A DNA stretch of 64,000 bases. It comes from UBA10649 sp963749905. GTDB lineage: Bacteria; Actinomycetota; Actinomycetes; S36-B12. The notes under the pieces are model-generated. The model did no database searches, was not told the origin of the DNA, and was given only the letters and a program-made list of their open reading frames with translations. This document shows, in pieces, positions 49,457-59,700 of this stretch. The stretch covers positions 124,001 through 188,000 of the forward strand of contig CAVVOF010000006.1 in the NCBI GenBank assembly GCA_963749905.1. Direction: 5' to 3'. The position numbers and the translations under genes were made by a program. Within the stretch, counting starts at the first letter, position 1; every line of letters begins with the position of its first letter.

Positions 49457-50736
49457 GCGAGCGCCCCGTCGAGCACGGTGGGGCGGCCGGCGAACAGGGT
49501 GTGGACGACCCGGCCGGGCAGCTCCATGCCGGCGTACGGGGTGTTGCGGCTCTTAGATGCCAGCTGGGCGGGCGAGACGGTCCGGACGGCATCGGGGTCG
49601 ACGACCGCGATGTTGGCCACCGCACCGACGACGAGGTCGTGTCCCTGGGTCGCGACCCGGCCGATTCGGGCCGGCGCGCCGGACATCCGCTCGGCGAGGT
49701 CGCGCCAGGTGAGCAGGCCGGGCTGGACCATGGTGGCCAGCGCGATGCTGAAGGCGGTCTCCAGGCCGAGCATGCCCATGGCCGCGGCCGCCCATTCGCA
49801 GTCCTTGTCCTCGCGGGGGTGCGGCGCGTGGTCGGTGGCGATGGCGTCGATGGTGCCGTCGGCCAGCGCCTCGCGCAGCGCCGCCACGTCCGCGCCCGTG
49901 CGCAGCGGTGGGTTCACCTTGTAGATCGGGTCATAGGTGGCCACCAGGTCCTCGGTGAGGATGAGGTGGTGGGGGGTGACCTCCGCGGTCACGTCGATGC
50001 CCTTGGCCTTCGCCCAGCGGACCACCTCGACCGAGCCCGCCGTGGACACGTGGCACACGTGCAGTCGCGAGCCGACGTGCTGGGCGAGCAGCACGTCACG
50101 GGCGATGATCGCCTCCTCCGCGACCGCGGGCCAGCCGGCCAGGCCGAGTCGACCGGACAGCTCCCCCTCGTTCATCTGCGCGTTCTCGGTCAGCCGCGGC
50201 TCCTGCGCATGCTGGGCCACGACGCCGTCGAAGGCCTTCACGTACTCCAGCGCCCGTCGCATCAGCACCGCGTCGTGGACGCACTTTCCGTCGTCGCTGA
50301 ACATGCGGACGGCAGCCGCAGAGTGCGCCATCGCGCCGAGCTCGGCCATCCGCTCGCCGCCGAGGCCGACGGTGACCGCGCCGACCGGGCGCACGTCGAC
50401 GAGGCCGGCCTCCTGACCGAGCCGCCAGACCTGCTCGACGACGCCGGCGGTGTCCGCGACCGGGCTGGTGTTGGCCATCGCGTGCACGCAGGTGAAGCCG
50501 CCGAGCGCAGCGGCCTCGGACCCGGTGCGCACGGTCTCGGCATCCTCCCGACCGGGCTCCCGCAGGTGCGTGTGCACGTCGACGAAGCCGGGCAGCGCCA
50601 CCAGCCCGTCGGCGTCGATGACCTCGCCGTCGCCGCTGCCGGCGGCCACCAGGTCGACGATGACGCCGTCGGCGATCACGATGTCCACCGCCTCCTCCCC
50701 GTAGGGACGGGCGCCGCGCAGCACGAGTGCGGACAT
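49453..50736 (-). CDS. pyrC: Dihydroorotase
   Basis: Cyclises carbamoyl-aspartate to dihydroorotate. The 427-residue type I enzyme has the metal site ALPGFVDVHTHLREPG (HxH), EYVKAFDGVVAQHAQEP, RLHVCHVSTAGSVE and DAIATDHAPHPREDKD with the catalytic aspartate. EVTPHHLILTED is also typical. The ATG at 50736 overlaps the pyrB stop (TGATG). The gene is intact, unlike the downstream carAB-pyrKDF genes. Confidence 0.97.
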   Translation of the reverse strand: MSALVLRGARPYGEEAVDIVIADGVIVDLVAAGSGDGEVIDADGLVALPGFVDVHTHLREPGREDAETVRTGSEAAALGGFTCVHAMANTSPVADTAGVVEQVWRLGQEAGLVDVRPVGAVTVGLGGERMAELGAMAHSAAAVRMFSDDGKCVHDAVLMRRALEYVKAFDGVVAQHAQEPRLTENAQMNEGELSGRLGLAGWPAVAEEAIIARDVLLAQHVGSRLHVCHVSTAGSVEVVRWAKAKGIDVTAEVTPHHLILTEDLVATYDPIYKVNPPLRTGADVAALREALADGTIDAIATDHAPHPREDKDCEWAAAAMGMLGLETAFSIALATMVQPGLLTWRDLAERMSGAPARIGRVATQGHDLVVGAVANIAVVDPDAVRTVSPAQLASKSRNTPYAGMELPGRVVHTLFAGRPTVLDGALA

Positions 50737-51674
50737 CAGATCTCCTCCTTCATCCCGCCGAGCAGCAGGTAGAGCACGGCCATGCGCACGTTCACCCCGT
50801 TGGTCACCTGTTCGACCATCACCGCCCGCGGCGAGTCGGCGACATCGGCGGAGATCTCCATGCCCCGGTTCATCGGACCCGGGTGCATCACGATCGCGTG
50901 CTCCGGGAGCAGGGCGAAGCGTCGGGAGTCGAGCCCGTACAGGCGGGAGTACTCGAGGGCCGACGGGAAGTAGGCCGCGTTCATCCGCTCGGCCTGGACC
51001 CGCAGCATCATCACCGCGTCCACGTGGGGCAGGACGTCGTCGATCTCGTAGGAGTACGAGCACGGCCAGGTGGCCACGCCGTACGGCATGAGCGTCGGCG
51101 GGGCGATGAGGGTGACCTCCGCGCCGAGGGTCCGCAGCAGCAGCACGTTGGAACGGGCCACGCGGCTGTGCAGGATGTCGCCGACCACGGCTACCCGGAC
51201 CCCCGACAGGTCCCCCGCGCCGTCGCGCAGGTGGCGGCGCAGGGTGAAGGCGTCGAGCAGGGCCTGGGTGGGGTGCTCGTGGGTGCCGTCGCCCGCATTG
51301 ACCACGGACCCGCCGATCCAGCCGCTGGTGGCCAGCCGGTGCGGCGCACCGGATGCCTGGTGGCGGATGACCACCGCGTCGGCGCCCATCGCCTCGAGGG
51401 TCAGCGCCGTGTCCTTCAGGCTCTCGCCCTTGGAGACTGACGAGCCCTTGGCGGCGAAGTTGATGACGTCGGCGGAGAGCCGCTTGGCGGCCACCTCGAA
51501 GGAGATCCGCGTGCGGGTGGAGTCCTCGAAGAACAGGTTGACCACCGTCTGCCCGCGCAGGGTGGGCAGCTTCTTGACGGATCGGTCAGTGACCGCGGCG
51601 AGCTCCGCGGCGGTGTCGAGGATCAGCACCGCCTCCTGGTGGCTCAGGTCGGCGGCGGAGAGCAGGTGCTTCAT
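50736..51674 (-). CDS. pyrB: Aspartate carbamoyltransferase catalytic subunit
   Basis: Joins carbamoyl phosphate and aspartate, committing to pyrimidines. The 312-residue protein has the carbamoyl-phosphate motif FFEDSTRTRISFEVAAKRL (about 49-67), the lysine loop SSVSKGESLKDT, NAGDGTHEHPTQALLDAF and VMHPGPMNRGMEIS. No regulatory pyrI is present, which fits control by PyrR at the RNA level. It overlaps pyrR by four bases and pyrC by one. The gene is intact. Confidence 0.97.
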   Translation of the reverse strand: MKHLLSAADLSHQEAVLILDTAAELAAVTDRSVKKLPTLRGQTVVNLFFEDSTRTRISFEVAAKRLSADVINFAAKGSSVSKGESLKDTALTLEAMGADAVVIRHQASGAPHRLATSGWIGGSVVNAGDGTHEHPTQALLDAFTLRRHLRDGAGDLSGVRVAVVGDILHSRVARSNVLLLRTLGAEVTLIAPPTLMPYGVATWPCSYSYEIDDVLPHVDAVMMLRVQAERMNAAYFPSALEYSRLYGLDSRRFALLPEHAIVMHPGPMNRGMEISADVADSPRAVMVEQVTNGVNVRMAVLYLLLGGMKEEI

Positions 51675-52219
51675 GAGTTCTCCCCCTCCGCGATGGTGAC
51701 CCGGTCGACTCCGTCGAGCTCGACGAGGTCGACCTTCACCTGCTCGGACAGCGAGGTGGGCAGGTTCTTCCCGACGTAGTCGGGGCGGATGGGCAGCTCG
51801 CGGTGGCCGCGGTCCACCAGCACGGCCAGCCGTACGGCGGCCGGCCTGCCCACGTCGTTCAGCGCGTCGAGGGCGGCCCGCACGGTGCGCCCGGAGTACA
51901 GGACGTCGTCGACGAGGACGACCGTGCGCCCGTCGATCCCGCCGGGCGGGATCGTGGTGGGCTCCAGGGCGCGGGCCGGCTTCAGCCGCAGGTCGTCGCG
52001 GTACAGGGTGATGTCGAGGGCACCCACGGGGACGTCGGTGCCCTCGATGGCGGCGATGGCGGCGGCGATGCGGTGGGCGAGGGGCACCCCGCGGCTGGGG
52101 ATGCCCAGCAGGATCAGGTCCTCCGAGCCGCGCGCCTTCTCGACGATCTCGTGGGCGATGCGACGGATGGCACGGCCGATGTCGGCGTCGTCGAGGACGA
52201 TGCGTGCGCGTGAATCCAT
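51671..52219 (-). CDS. pyrR: Pyrimidine operon regulator PyrR
   Basis: UMP-dependent RNA-binding regulator that often keeps some uracil phosphoribosyltransferase activity. The 182-residue protein has the PRPP-binding loop VVLVDDVLYSGRTVRAALDAL at about 100-120, an N-terminal GIPSRGVPLAHRIA, and LVDRGHRELPIRPDYVGKNLP. As first gene of the pyr operon it lies directly behind an RNA motif (52232-52250) that PyrR should recognise. The ATG at 52219 has GGGAAGGGAG upstream, part of which pairs into that motif's stem. The gene is intact. Confidence 0.97.
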   Translation of the reverse strand: MDSRARIVLDDADIGRAIRRIAHEIVEKARGSEDLILLGIPSRGVPLAHRIAAAIAAIEGTDVPVGALDITLYRDDLRLKPARALEPTTIPPGGIDGRTVVLVDDVLYSGRTVRAALDALNDVGRPAAVRLAVLVDRGHRELPIRPDYVGKNLPTSLSEQVKVDLVELDGVDRVTIAEGENS

Positions 52220-52231
52220 GCGGACTCCCTT

Positions 52232-52250
52232 CCCCGCCTCTCTGGACGGG
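52232..52250 (-). promoter_or_regulatory. PyrR-binding RNA hairpin at the pyrR ribosome-binding site
   Basis: On the minus strand CCCG-TCCAGAGAGG-CGGGG forms a short stem with the loop TCCAGAGAGG, the conserved PyrR recognition sequence. It lies 12 bases before the pyrR ATG and its 3' arm runs into the Shine-Dalgarno region. This suggests translational repression by PyrR-UMP, as described for mycobacteria, rather than antitermination. The rest of the gap (52251-52333) shows nothing firm beyond a possible -10. Confidence 0.8.
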
Positions 52251-52333
52251 CTTAAAGGTTGCCGGTTCGCCTGAACCCTATCCCCATTCGGAGGGCACGT
52301 GCTCAGGCGGGTGGGCGTTCGGGTGCCCCGAGC

Positions 52334-53743
52334 TCACACTCCGCTCGTCGCCTCCACCGTGCCCTTCGCGATCGCGGCGGTCAGGGCCGCGAAGTCACGC
52401 TCGTTCTGCTTGGCGTAGGCCGCCGCGAAGTCCGCGATCGCCACGTCGAAGGCGTTGGGCGGGTCTCCCGGGGACCCCTGCCCCATGTACGCGGACAGTG
52501 CGATGCGCGATCCGGATCGAGCATGGGCCTTCGCCAGAGTCGCTCCGCATGCCTTCGCGTACGTGAGCATGGCCGTTGCGTCCATGGTCTCGATCTCGGC
52601 GCTGAGCTTCCAGTCACGCAGCTGTCGGAAGTAGTAGTCGCGCTCCTCCTCGCCAGACGATCTGACCCACCCGAGGAAGATGTCCGACGTCGACTGCATC
52701 AGGCGCTGGCCCGCCACCACGCGGGCACCCATGTTCTGGTACCTGCTGCGGCCGGTGAACTGCTCGAGCACGGATCTGCCGGCCTCCTTGAACTGCAGGA
52801 AGAACGGATCGTCGTCGTCCCGACCCGTCATCAGCAGGATCAGGCTGCGGGTGCCCACCGAACCGACGCCCACGACCTTGTGGGCGACGTCCACCAGGGT
52901 GAACTGGGACAACAGGTGCCGGCGGTCGCTCTGCAGCGTCCGTCCGTACTGGTCGAGGCCGGCGTGGATCCGTGCCCGCATGGCTTCGCCCCCGGCGTCC
53001 TCGGCGAGGGCGCCGAGCGGCACGATGAGCGGCGGATCGTGGATGATGCGCCGTCGCCCGTCGACCATCGTGGTGAGCTTGTCGAGGGCCTGCAGGGCGT
53101 CGTGGCGCTGAGCACGGGCGATGGTCCTGTCGACCTCCTTGGCGTACTTGGCGGCCTTCTTGCCACTCTGGGCCTTGAGCAGGTCAGCTATCGACTGGAC
53201 GTCGATGTGGTCGTACCAGGACTCCAGCTCACCCAGGGTCGCGAGTCGGGACATCGTGACGCGGTAGGCGCTCACGGAGGTGCGCACGATCCTCCGGCGC
53301 GCCTTGTCGTCGAAGCCGTTCTGCTGGCAGGCGATCTCGAAGCTCGTCGCCAGCCGCTTCACGTCCCATTCGAAGGGTCCCGGATTCGTTTCGTCGAAGT
53401 CATTGACGTCGAAGACGAGCCGGCGCTCGGGGGATGCGTAGGCCCCGAAGTTGGACAGGTGCGCATCGCCGCAGAGCTGGGCGATGAGGGGCGTCCGCCC
53501 CGATCGGGAGAGGTCGGACGCCATGAGCAGGGCGGCGCCACGGAAGAAGCTGAACGGGCTCGCGCTCATCCGTCCGTACCGAATGGGCAGCAGCTCCGCG
53601 ATGCGGCTGGCGCCCTGGGACATGAGCAACGCCATGGGATCGGGTCGATCGGGCTCGGACGCATACTCCGCCAGCGACGTACGCGGTGTGCGGCGTCGCG
53701 CGTCCTTGCCCTTGGCGGCCAGCACTTGCGGTGATTCACCCAT
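52334..53743 (-). CDS. DUF2252 family protein
   Basis: A 469-residue cytoplasmic protein with the DUF2252 pattern: SPFSFFRGAALLMASDL (about 62-78), LCGDAHLSNFGAYASPE, VFDVNDFDETNPGPFEWDVKRL and, later, VGVGSVGTRSLILLMTG. GDAHLSNFG and DFDE resemble the catalytic and metal loops of aminoglycoside-kinase-like folds, so a phosphotransferase is plausible, but no activity is established. It ends 114 bases before pyrR and starts 52 bases after pyk, on the same strand. The gene is intact. Confidence 0.9.
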   Translation of the reverse strand: MGESPQVLAAKGKDARRRTPRTSLAEYASEPDRPDPMALLMSQGASRIAELLPIRYGRMSASPFSFFRGAALLMASDLSRSGRTPLIAQLCGDAHLSNFGAYASPERRLVFDVNDFDETNPGPFEWDVKRLATSFEIACQQNGFDDKARRRIVRTSVSAYRVTMSRLATLGELESWYDHIDVQSIADLLKAQSGKKAAKYAKEVDRTIARAQRHDALQALDKLTTMVDGRRRIIHDPPLIVPLGALAEDAGGEAMRARIHAGLDQYGRTLQSDRRHLLSQFTLVDVAHKVVGVGSVGTRSLILLMTGRDDDDPFFLQFKEAGRSVLEQFTGRSRYQNMGARVVAGQRLMQSTSDIFLGWVRSSGEEERDYYFRQLRDWKLSAEIETMDATAMLTYAKACGATLAKAHARSGSRIALSAYMGQGSPGDPPNAFDVAIADFAAAYAKQNERDFAALTAAIAKGTVEATSGV

Positions 53744-53795
53744 GGCACCTCCTCGAGGTCACCGGTATACACCGATGCGGCGCCCCATGCAGGCG

Positions 53796-55229
53796 TCAGA
53801 CCCCGGAAGCCGGTCCGGCGCTCCCCATGCGGTGGACGCGCATGCCGTTGGTGGTGCCGGGGACGCCCGGGGGCACTCCCGCGACGATGACCACGCGGTC
53901 GCCGTAGCTGGCGCGGCCGATGTCGAGCAGCGCCTTGTCGACCTGGACGACCATGTCGTCGGTGTGGCGCACGCCGGGGACCAGGAAGGTCTCGACCCCC
54001 CAGACGAGGGCCAGCTGGCTGCGTACGCGGGGATTCGGGGTGAACGCCAGCAGGGGCGTGCGGCGGCGCCAGCGGGCGATCAGCCGCGCCGTCGAGCCGG
54101 TCTCGGTGAAGGCGATCAGGTGGGTGGCGTCGACGCCCGCAGCGACGTCGACCGCCGCGTGCGTCAAGGCCCGTGCGGTGGACCCGGTCCAGGGGTCGGA
54201 CAGGTCGGGCAGCTCATGCAGTGCGGCCGCCTCGACGTGCTCGATGATCCGGCTCATCGTCTCGACGACCAGCGGCGGATGCTCCCCCACACTGGTCTCT
54301 CCCGAGAGCATGAGCGCGTCCGCGCCGTCGAGGATCGCATTGGCGACGTCACTGGCCTCCGCTCGCGTCGGCCGGTTGGCCACCGCCATGGAGTCCAGCA
54401 TCTGCGTCGCGACGATGACCGGCTTGCCCGCCTCGCGGCACAGGTGGACGGCGCGCTTCTGCACCAACGGCACCGCCTCGAGCGGCAACTCGACGCCGAG
54501 GTCGCCGCGGGCGACCATCACGCCGTCGAACGCCGCGATGATCTGCTCGAGGTTGTCGATCGCCTGCGGCTTCTCGACCTTGGCGAGCACCGGCAGGCGC
54601 ACGCCCTCCTCGTCCATGATCGCGTGCACGTCGACGATGTCGGCTGCGGACCGGACGAACGACAGCGCGATGAGGTCGGCGCCGGTGCGCAGCGCCCAGC
54701 GCAGATCTGCCTTGTCCTTGTCCGACATGGCCGGCACGCTCATCGCCGCGCCGGGCAGGTTGAAGCCCTTGTTGTCGGAGACCCGACCGCCCTCACGGAC
54801 CACGGTGTGGACACGCGGCCCGTCGACCTTGGTGACCTCGAGCTCGACCCGGCCGTCGTCGACGAGGACGAGGTCCCCGGGGGTCACGTCGCCGGGCAGG
54901 CCCTCGTAGGTGGTCGACACCATGTGCTGGTCGCCCGGGACGGTCTCGGTGGTGACGACGAACTCGGCATCGTTCTCCAGCAGGACGGGACCGGAGGCGA
55001 AGGTGCCGAGGCGGATCTTCGGCCCCTGCAGGTCGACCAGCACGCCCACGCCGCGACCGGCCTTGTCGGCTGCCTCCCGCACATGCGCGTAGACCTGTTC
55101 GTGCACCTCGTGGGAACCGTGCGACAGGTTGAGCCGGGCGACGTCCATGCCGGCGTCGATGAGCTCGCGGATCGACTCCAGCGTGCTGGTGGCCGGACCG
55201 AGGGTGGCGACGATCTTCGCGCGACGCAT
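53796..55229 (-). CDS. pyk: Pyruvate kinase
   Basis: Last step of glycolysis, phosphoenolpyruvate to pyruvate with ATP. The 477-residue protein begins RRAKIVATLGPATST, has ARLNLSHGSHEVHEQ, the active-site signature VLAKVEKPQAIDNLEQII and GVMVARGDLGVELPLE, and PTRAEASDVANAILDGADALMLSGET in pieces (SDVANAILDGADALMLSGE). The C-terminal allosteric domain has AFTETGSTARLIARWRR. The gene is intact. A palindromic element at 55246-55259 overlaps the end of gltD just upstream of the start. Confidence 0.98.
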   Translation of the reverse strand: MRRAKIVATLGPATSTLESIRELIDAGMDVARLNLSHGSHEVHEQVYAHVREAADKAGRGVGVLVDLQGPKIRLGTFASGPVLLENDAEFVVTTETVPGDQHMVSTTYEGLPGDVTPGDLVLVDDGRVELEVTKVDGPRVHTVVREGGRVSDNKGFNLPGAAMSVPAMSDKDKADLRWALRTGADLIALSFVRSAADIVDVHAIMDEEGVRLPVLAKVEKPQAIDNLEQIIAAFDGVMVARGDLGVELPLEAVPLVQKRAVHLCREAGKPVIVATQMLDSMAVANRPTRAEASDVANAILDGADALMLSGETSVGEHPPLVVETMSRIIEHVEAAALHELPDLSDPWTGSTARALTHAAVDVAAGVDATHLIAFTETGSTARLIARWRRRTPLLAFTPNPRVRSQLALVWGVETFLVPGVRHTDDMVVQVDKALLDIGRASYGDRVVIVAGVPPGVPGTTNGMRVHRMGSAGPASGV

Positions 55230-55245
55230 GAGTGGGAAGTGTAGC

Positions 55246-55259
55246 CGTAAGCGATTACA
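55246..55259. promoter_or_regulatory. Possible LacI-type operator upstream of pyk
   Basis: TGTAATCGCTTACG (minus strand) has GTAA/TTAC arms around a CG-centred core, like LacI-family and cre-type operators, and is AT-rich for this genome. It starts 17 bases before the pyk ATG and covers the gltD stop. A TACACT -10-like hexamer lies between it and pyk. The regulator is unknown. Confidence 0.3.
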
Positions 55260-56715
55260 CGAGGAGGGGGCGCGCCGTCGACGGGATCGGCACCGGCAGG
55301 TTGGTGCTCCCCATCAGGAACTCGTCGACGGCAGCGGCCGCGGACCGGCCCTCGGCGATCGCCCACACGATCAGGGACTGGCCTCGACCCGCGTCGCCGG
55401 CGACGAACACGCCCGGCACGTTGGAGTGGTACTCGGCATCCCGGACGATCGAACCACGGGCATCGAGGTCCAGGCCGAGCTGCTCGATCAAGCCGCCCTG
55501 CTCCGGGCCGACGAAGCCCATGGCGAGGAACACGAAGTCCGCAGGGATCTCCCGCTCCGAGCCGGCGACCGGTCGGAACCCGCCCTCGTGCTGCTCGACC
55601 TCGACCAGCTCGCAGCGCCCGGACCCGGCCGTTGCCGTCGTCGAGGAACCGCTGGGTGGACACGGAGAACAGCCGATCGCCGCCCTCCTCGTGCGCACTC
55701 GAGACCCGGTAGACCATCGGGTACGTCGGCCACGGCTGGGCGTCCGGCCGGTGGGCCGGCGGGGTCGGCATGATCTCCAGCTGCGTGATCGAGGCGGCGC
55801 CCTGACGGTGCGCGGTGCCGAGGCAGTCGGCGCCGGTGTCGCCGCCGCCGATGACGACGACGTGCCTGCCGCGCACGTCGATCGGCGAGGCTCGGTCAGG
55901 TCGCCCTCCTGGACCCGGTTGGCCAGCGGCAGGTACTCCATCGCCTGATGGACGCCGGCCAGCTCGCGGCCCGGGACGGGCAGGTCGCGCCAGGCCGTGG
56001 CGCCCACCGCGACCACGACGGCGTCGTAGCGCTGACGGAGGTCGATTCGCCGGTGATGTCGATGCCGACCTCGACGCTGGCCCGGAAGCGCACGCCCTCG
56101 GCCTCCATCTGGGCGAGCCGACGGTCCAGGTGCCGCTTCTCCATCTTGAACTCGGGGATCCCGTAGCGCAGCAGGCCGCCGATCCGGTCGGCGCGCTCGA
56201 ACACGGCCACCGTGTGGCCGGCGCGGGCGAGCTGCTGGGCCGCGGCGAGTCCGGCCGGCCCCGACCCGATGACGGCGACGGTCTTGCCGGTCAGCCGGAC
56301 CGGCGGCTGCGGACGGACCCAGCCCTCGTCCCAGGCCCGGTCGATGATCGAGACCTCGACCTGCTTGATCGTGACGGGATCCTGGTTGATGCCCAGCACG
56401 CACGCGGTCTCGCAGGGGGCCGGGCACAGCCGGCCGGTGAACTCCGGGAAGTTGTTGGTCGCGTGCAGGCGCTCGATGGCGTCCTGCCAGTCCTCCTGCC
56501 ACACCAGGTTGTTCCACTCGGGGATCAGGTTGCCCGAGCGGGCAGCCGTTGTGGCAGAACGGGATGCCGCAGTCCATGCAGCGCCCGGCCTGCATCTCCT
56601 GGCGCTCGCGCTCGAACGGCTCGTAGACCTCGCGCCAGTCCTGGATGCGGACGTCGACCGGCCGGCGCGTCGGCAGCTCGCGACCCGTCGTCAGGAAGCC
56701 CTTCGGATCAGCCAT
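55255..56715 (-). CDS. gltD: Glutamate synthase small subunit (frameshifts)
   Basis: NADPH/FAD subunit that delivers electrons to GltB. The N-terminal part has the iron-sulfur stretch GRCMDCGIPFCHNGCPLG and GRLCPAPCETACVLGINQDP; then the FAD loop VAVIGSGPAGLAAAQQLARAG, the NADPH loop VVVIGGGDTGADCLGTA, and GVFVAGDAGRGQSLIVWAIAEGR in pieces (FVAGDAGRGQSL). Apparent shifts near 56540, 56050, 55885 and 55622 break about 486 residues. The ATG at 56715 overlaps the gltB stop by eight bases. All cofactor motifs are intact. Confidence 0.93.
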   Translation of the reverse strand: MADPKGFLTTGRELPTRRPVDVRIQDWREVYEPFERERQEMQAGRCMDCGIPFCHNGCPLGQPDPRVEQPGVAGGLAGRHRAPARDQQLPGVHRPAVPGPLRDRVRAGHQPGSRHDQAGRGLDHRPGLGRGLGPSAAAGPADRQDRRRHRVGAGRTRRGPAARPRRPHGGRVRARRPDRRPAALRDPRVQDGEAAPGPSARPDGGRGRALPGQRRGRHRHHRRIDLRQRYDAVVVAVGATAWRDLPVPGRELAGVHQAMEYLPLANRVQEGDLTEPRRSTCAAGTSSSSAAATPAPTASAPRTVRAPPRSRSWRSCRPRRPTGRTPSRGRRTRWSTGSRVRTRRAAIGCSPCPPSGSSTTATAGSGRCELVEVEQHEGGFRPVAGSEREIPADFVFLAMGFVGPEQGGLIEQLGLDLDARGSIVRDAEYHSNVPGVFVAGDAGRGQSLIVWAIAEGRSAAAAVDEFLMGSTNLPVPIPSTARPLLV

Positions 56716-59700
56716 TGATGCCTCCCATGACAGCCTCGATCGGGTCCATGCCCTTCTCCTCCGCCTCTGCGCGCAGTCTGAGCACCCGCTTGTAGTCCTT
56801 CGGCATGACCGTCGTGAACCTCGACGCGGACGCGGGCCACTCGCGCGAGCAGGTCCGAGGCGAGGGTCGACCCGGTCTCCTCCTCGTGCCGGCGGAGCAG
56901 TTGCTCCACCGCTCGCGAAGTCGTCGGTGGACAGTGGGTCGAGGTCGACCATCTCCGGATTGACCCGTCCCGGGTCGAGGTCCAGGACGTAGGCGATGCC
57001 GCCCGACATGCCCGCACCGAGGTTGCGGCCGGTGGCGCCGAGGATGACGGCGACGCCGCCGGTCATGTACTCGAGGGCGTGGTCGCCCACGCCCTCGACC
57101 ACGGCGGTGGCTCCGGAGTTGCGCACGCAGAACCGCTCACCGACCCGGCCGCGAAGGAACAGCTCGCCCGCGGTCGCGCCGTAGGCGATCACGTTGCCCG
57201 CGATGATGTTGTCCTCGGCCACGAGGGTCGCGTCGCGGTGCGGCCGGATGACGATCCGTCCGCCGGACAGGCCCTTGCCCACGTAGTCGTTGCCGTCACC
57301 CTCGAGCCGCAGGGTGATGCCGGCCGGCAGGAAGGCACCGAACGACTGGCCGGCGGAGCCGACGAAGGTCAGGTCGATGGTCTCGTCCGGCAGGCCCGGC
57401 GCCGCCGATACCGGCGGGTCACCTCCGACCCGAGCATCGTGCCCACCGTGCGGTTGACGTTGCGGATCGGCCAGCTGGGCCCGGACCGGCTCCCCTCGCT
57501 CGAGGGCGGCCGCGCACAGCTCGATGAGCTCGTTGTCGAGCGCCCTGTCCAGCCCGTGGTCCTGGCAGGTGGTGTGTCGCCGGTCCATCGACTCGGCGAT
57601 GGCCGGGACGTGCAGGATCGGCGCCAGGTCCAGGCCGGACGCCTTCCAGTGGTCGACCGCCTGCTCGACGTCCAGCATCTCCGCGTGCCCGATCGCCTCG
57701 TCGAGGGTGCGGAAGCCGAGGGCGGCGAGCAGCTCGCGCACCTCCTCGGCGATGTACTCGAAGAAGGTGACGACGAACTCAGGCCTGCCGGTGAACCGCT
57801 CGCGCAGGACCGGGTTCTGGGTGGCGACGCCCACCGGGCAGGTGTCGAGGTGGCAGACCCGCATCATGACGCAGCCGCTGACCACCAGCGGCGCGGTGGC
57901 GAAGCCGAACTCCTCGGCACCGAGCAGGGCGGCGATGACGACGTCGCGGCCGGTCTTGAGCTGGCCGTCGGTCTGGACGACGACGCGGTCGCGCAGCCCG
58001 TTGAGGAGCAGCGTCTGCTGCGTCTCGGCGAGGCCGAGCTCCCACGGCGCGCCCGGCGTGCTTCGAGCGAGGTGAGCGGGCGAGGCGCCGGTGCCGCCGT
58101 CGTGACCGGAGATCAGGATGACGTCGGCGTGCGCCTTCGCCACGCCCGCGGCGACCGTGCCGACGCCCGACCTCGGACACCAGCTTCACGTGCACGCGGG
58201 CCCGCGGGTTGGCGTTCTTCAGGTCGTGGATCAGCTGAGCGAGATCCTCGATCGAGTAGATGTCGTGGTGCGGGGGCGGTGAGATCAGCCCGACTCCGGG
58301 CGTGGAGTGCCGGGTCTTGGCCATCCACGGGTACACCTTGTGCCCGGGCAGCTGGCCGCCCTCGCCGGGCTTGGCGCCCTGCGCCATCTTGATCTGGATG
58401 TCGTCGCTGTTGACCAGGTACTCGCTCGTGACGCCGAAGCGTCCCGACGCCACCTGCTTGATCGCGGACCGCTTGGAGTCGCCGTTGGGCAGGAGCACGA
58501 AGCGCTCCGGGTCCTCGCCGCCCTCGCCGGTGTTGGACTTGCCGCCGAGGCGGTTCATCGCGATGGCCAGGGTCTCGTGCGCCTCCTGGGAGATCGAGCC
58601 GTACGACATCGCGCCGGTGGAGAAGCGCTTGACGATCTCGGACGCCGGCTCGACCTCGTCGATCGGGATGGGCGCGCGCACGCCCTCCTGGAAGCGGAAC
58701 AGGCCGCGCAGCGTCATCAGCCGCTCGCGACTGCTCGTCGACGCGCTGCGAGTACTGGCGGAAGATGTCGAAGCGCTTGTTGCGCGTTGCGTGCTGCAGC
58801 CGGAAGACGGTCTCGGGGTCGAACAGGTGCGGCTCGCCCTCGCGACGCCACTGGTACTCGCCGCCGACGTTGAGGGTGCGGTGCGCGGGCGCGATGCCCG
58901 ACGGCGGGTAGGCCACCCGGTGCCGACGCGCGACCTCCTCGGCGATCACGTCGAGGTCGACGCCGCCGAGCTTCGAGGCGGTGCCGGTGAAGTAGGCGTC
59001 GACGACGCCCTGCGACAGCCCGACCGCCTCGAAGATCTGGGCGCCGCGGTAGGAGGCCACGGTCGAGACGCCCATCTTCGACATGACCTTGAGCACGCCC
59101 TTGCCGAGCGCCTTGACCAGGTTGCGGATGGCCTTCTCCGGCGTGACCTCGGCGATGAAGCCGCGCCGGACGAGGTCCTCGACCGACTCCAGCGCCAGGT
59201 ACGGGTTGACCGCGGCCGCGCCGTAGCCGATCAGCAGCGCGACGTGGTGCACCTCGCGCACGTCGCCCGCCTCGACGAGCAGGCCCACCATGGTGCGGGT
59301 CTTGGTCCGCACCAGGTGGTGGTGCACGGCGGCGCAGAGCAGCAGCGACGGGATCGGGGCCCGCTGGGCATCGCTGTCGCGGTCGGACAGCACGATGAAC
59401 CGCTTGCCCTGCCGGATCACCGCGTCGACCTCGTTGAAGATCTCGTGGAGCCGACGCTCCAGTGCCGCGCCTCCGCCGGCCACCGGGTACAGGCCGGAGA
59501 CCCGGACCCCGGCGAAGCCGCAGAAGTCGCCGTCGTCGTTGATGTGCAGGATCTTGCTGAGCTCGTCGTTGTCGATGACCGGGAACGGCAGCACCACCTG
59601 GCGGCAGTGGCCGGCGTCCGGCTCGAGGAGGTTGCCCTCAGGCCCGATGATGCTCGACAGCGACGTGACGATCTCCTCGCGGATCGCGTCGAGCGGCGGG

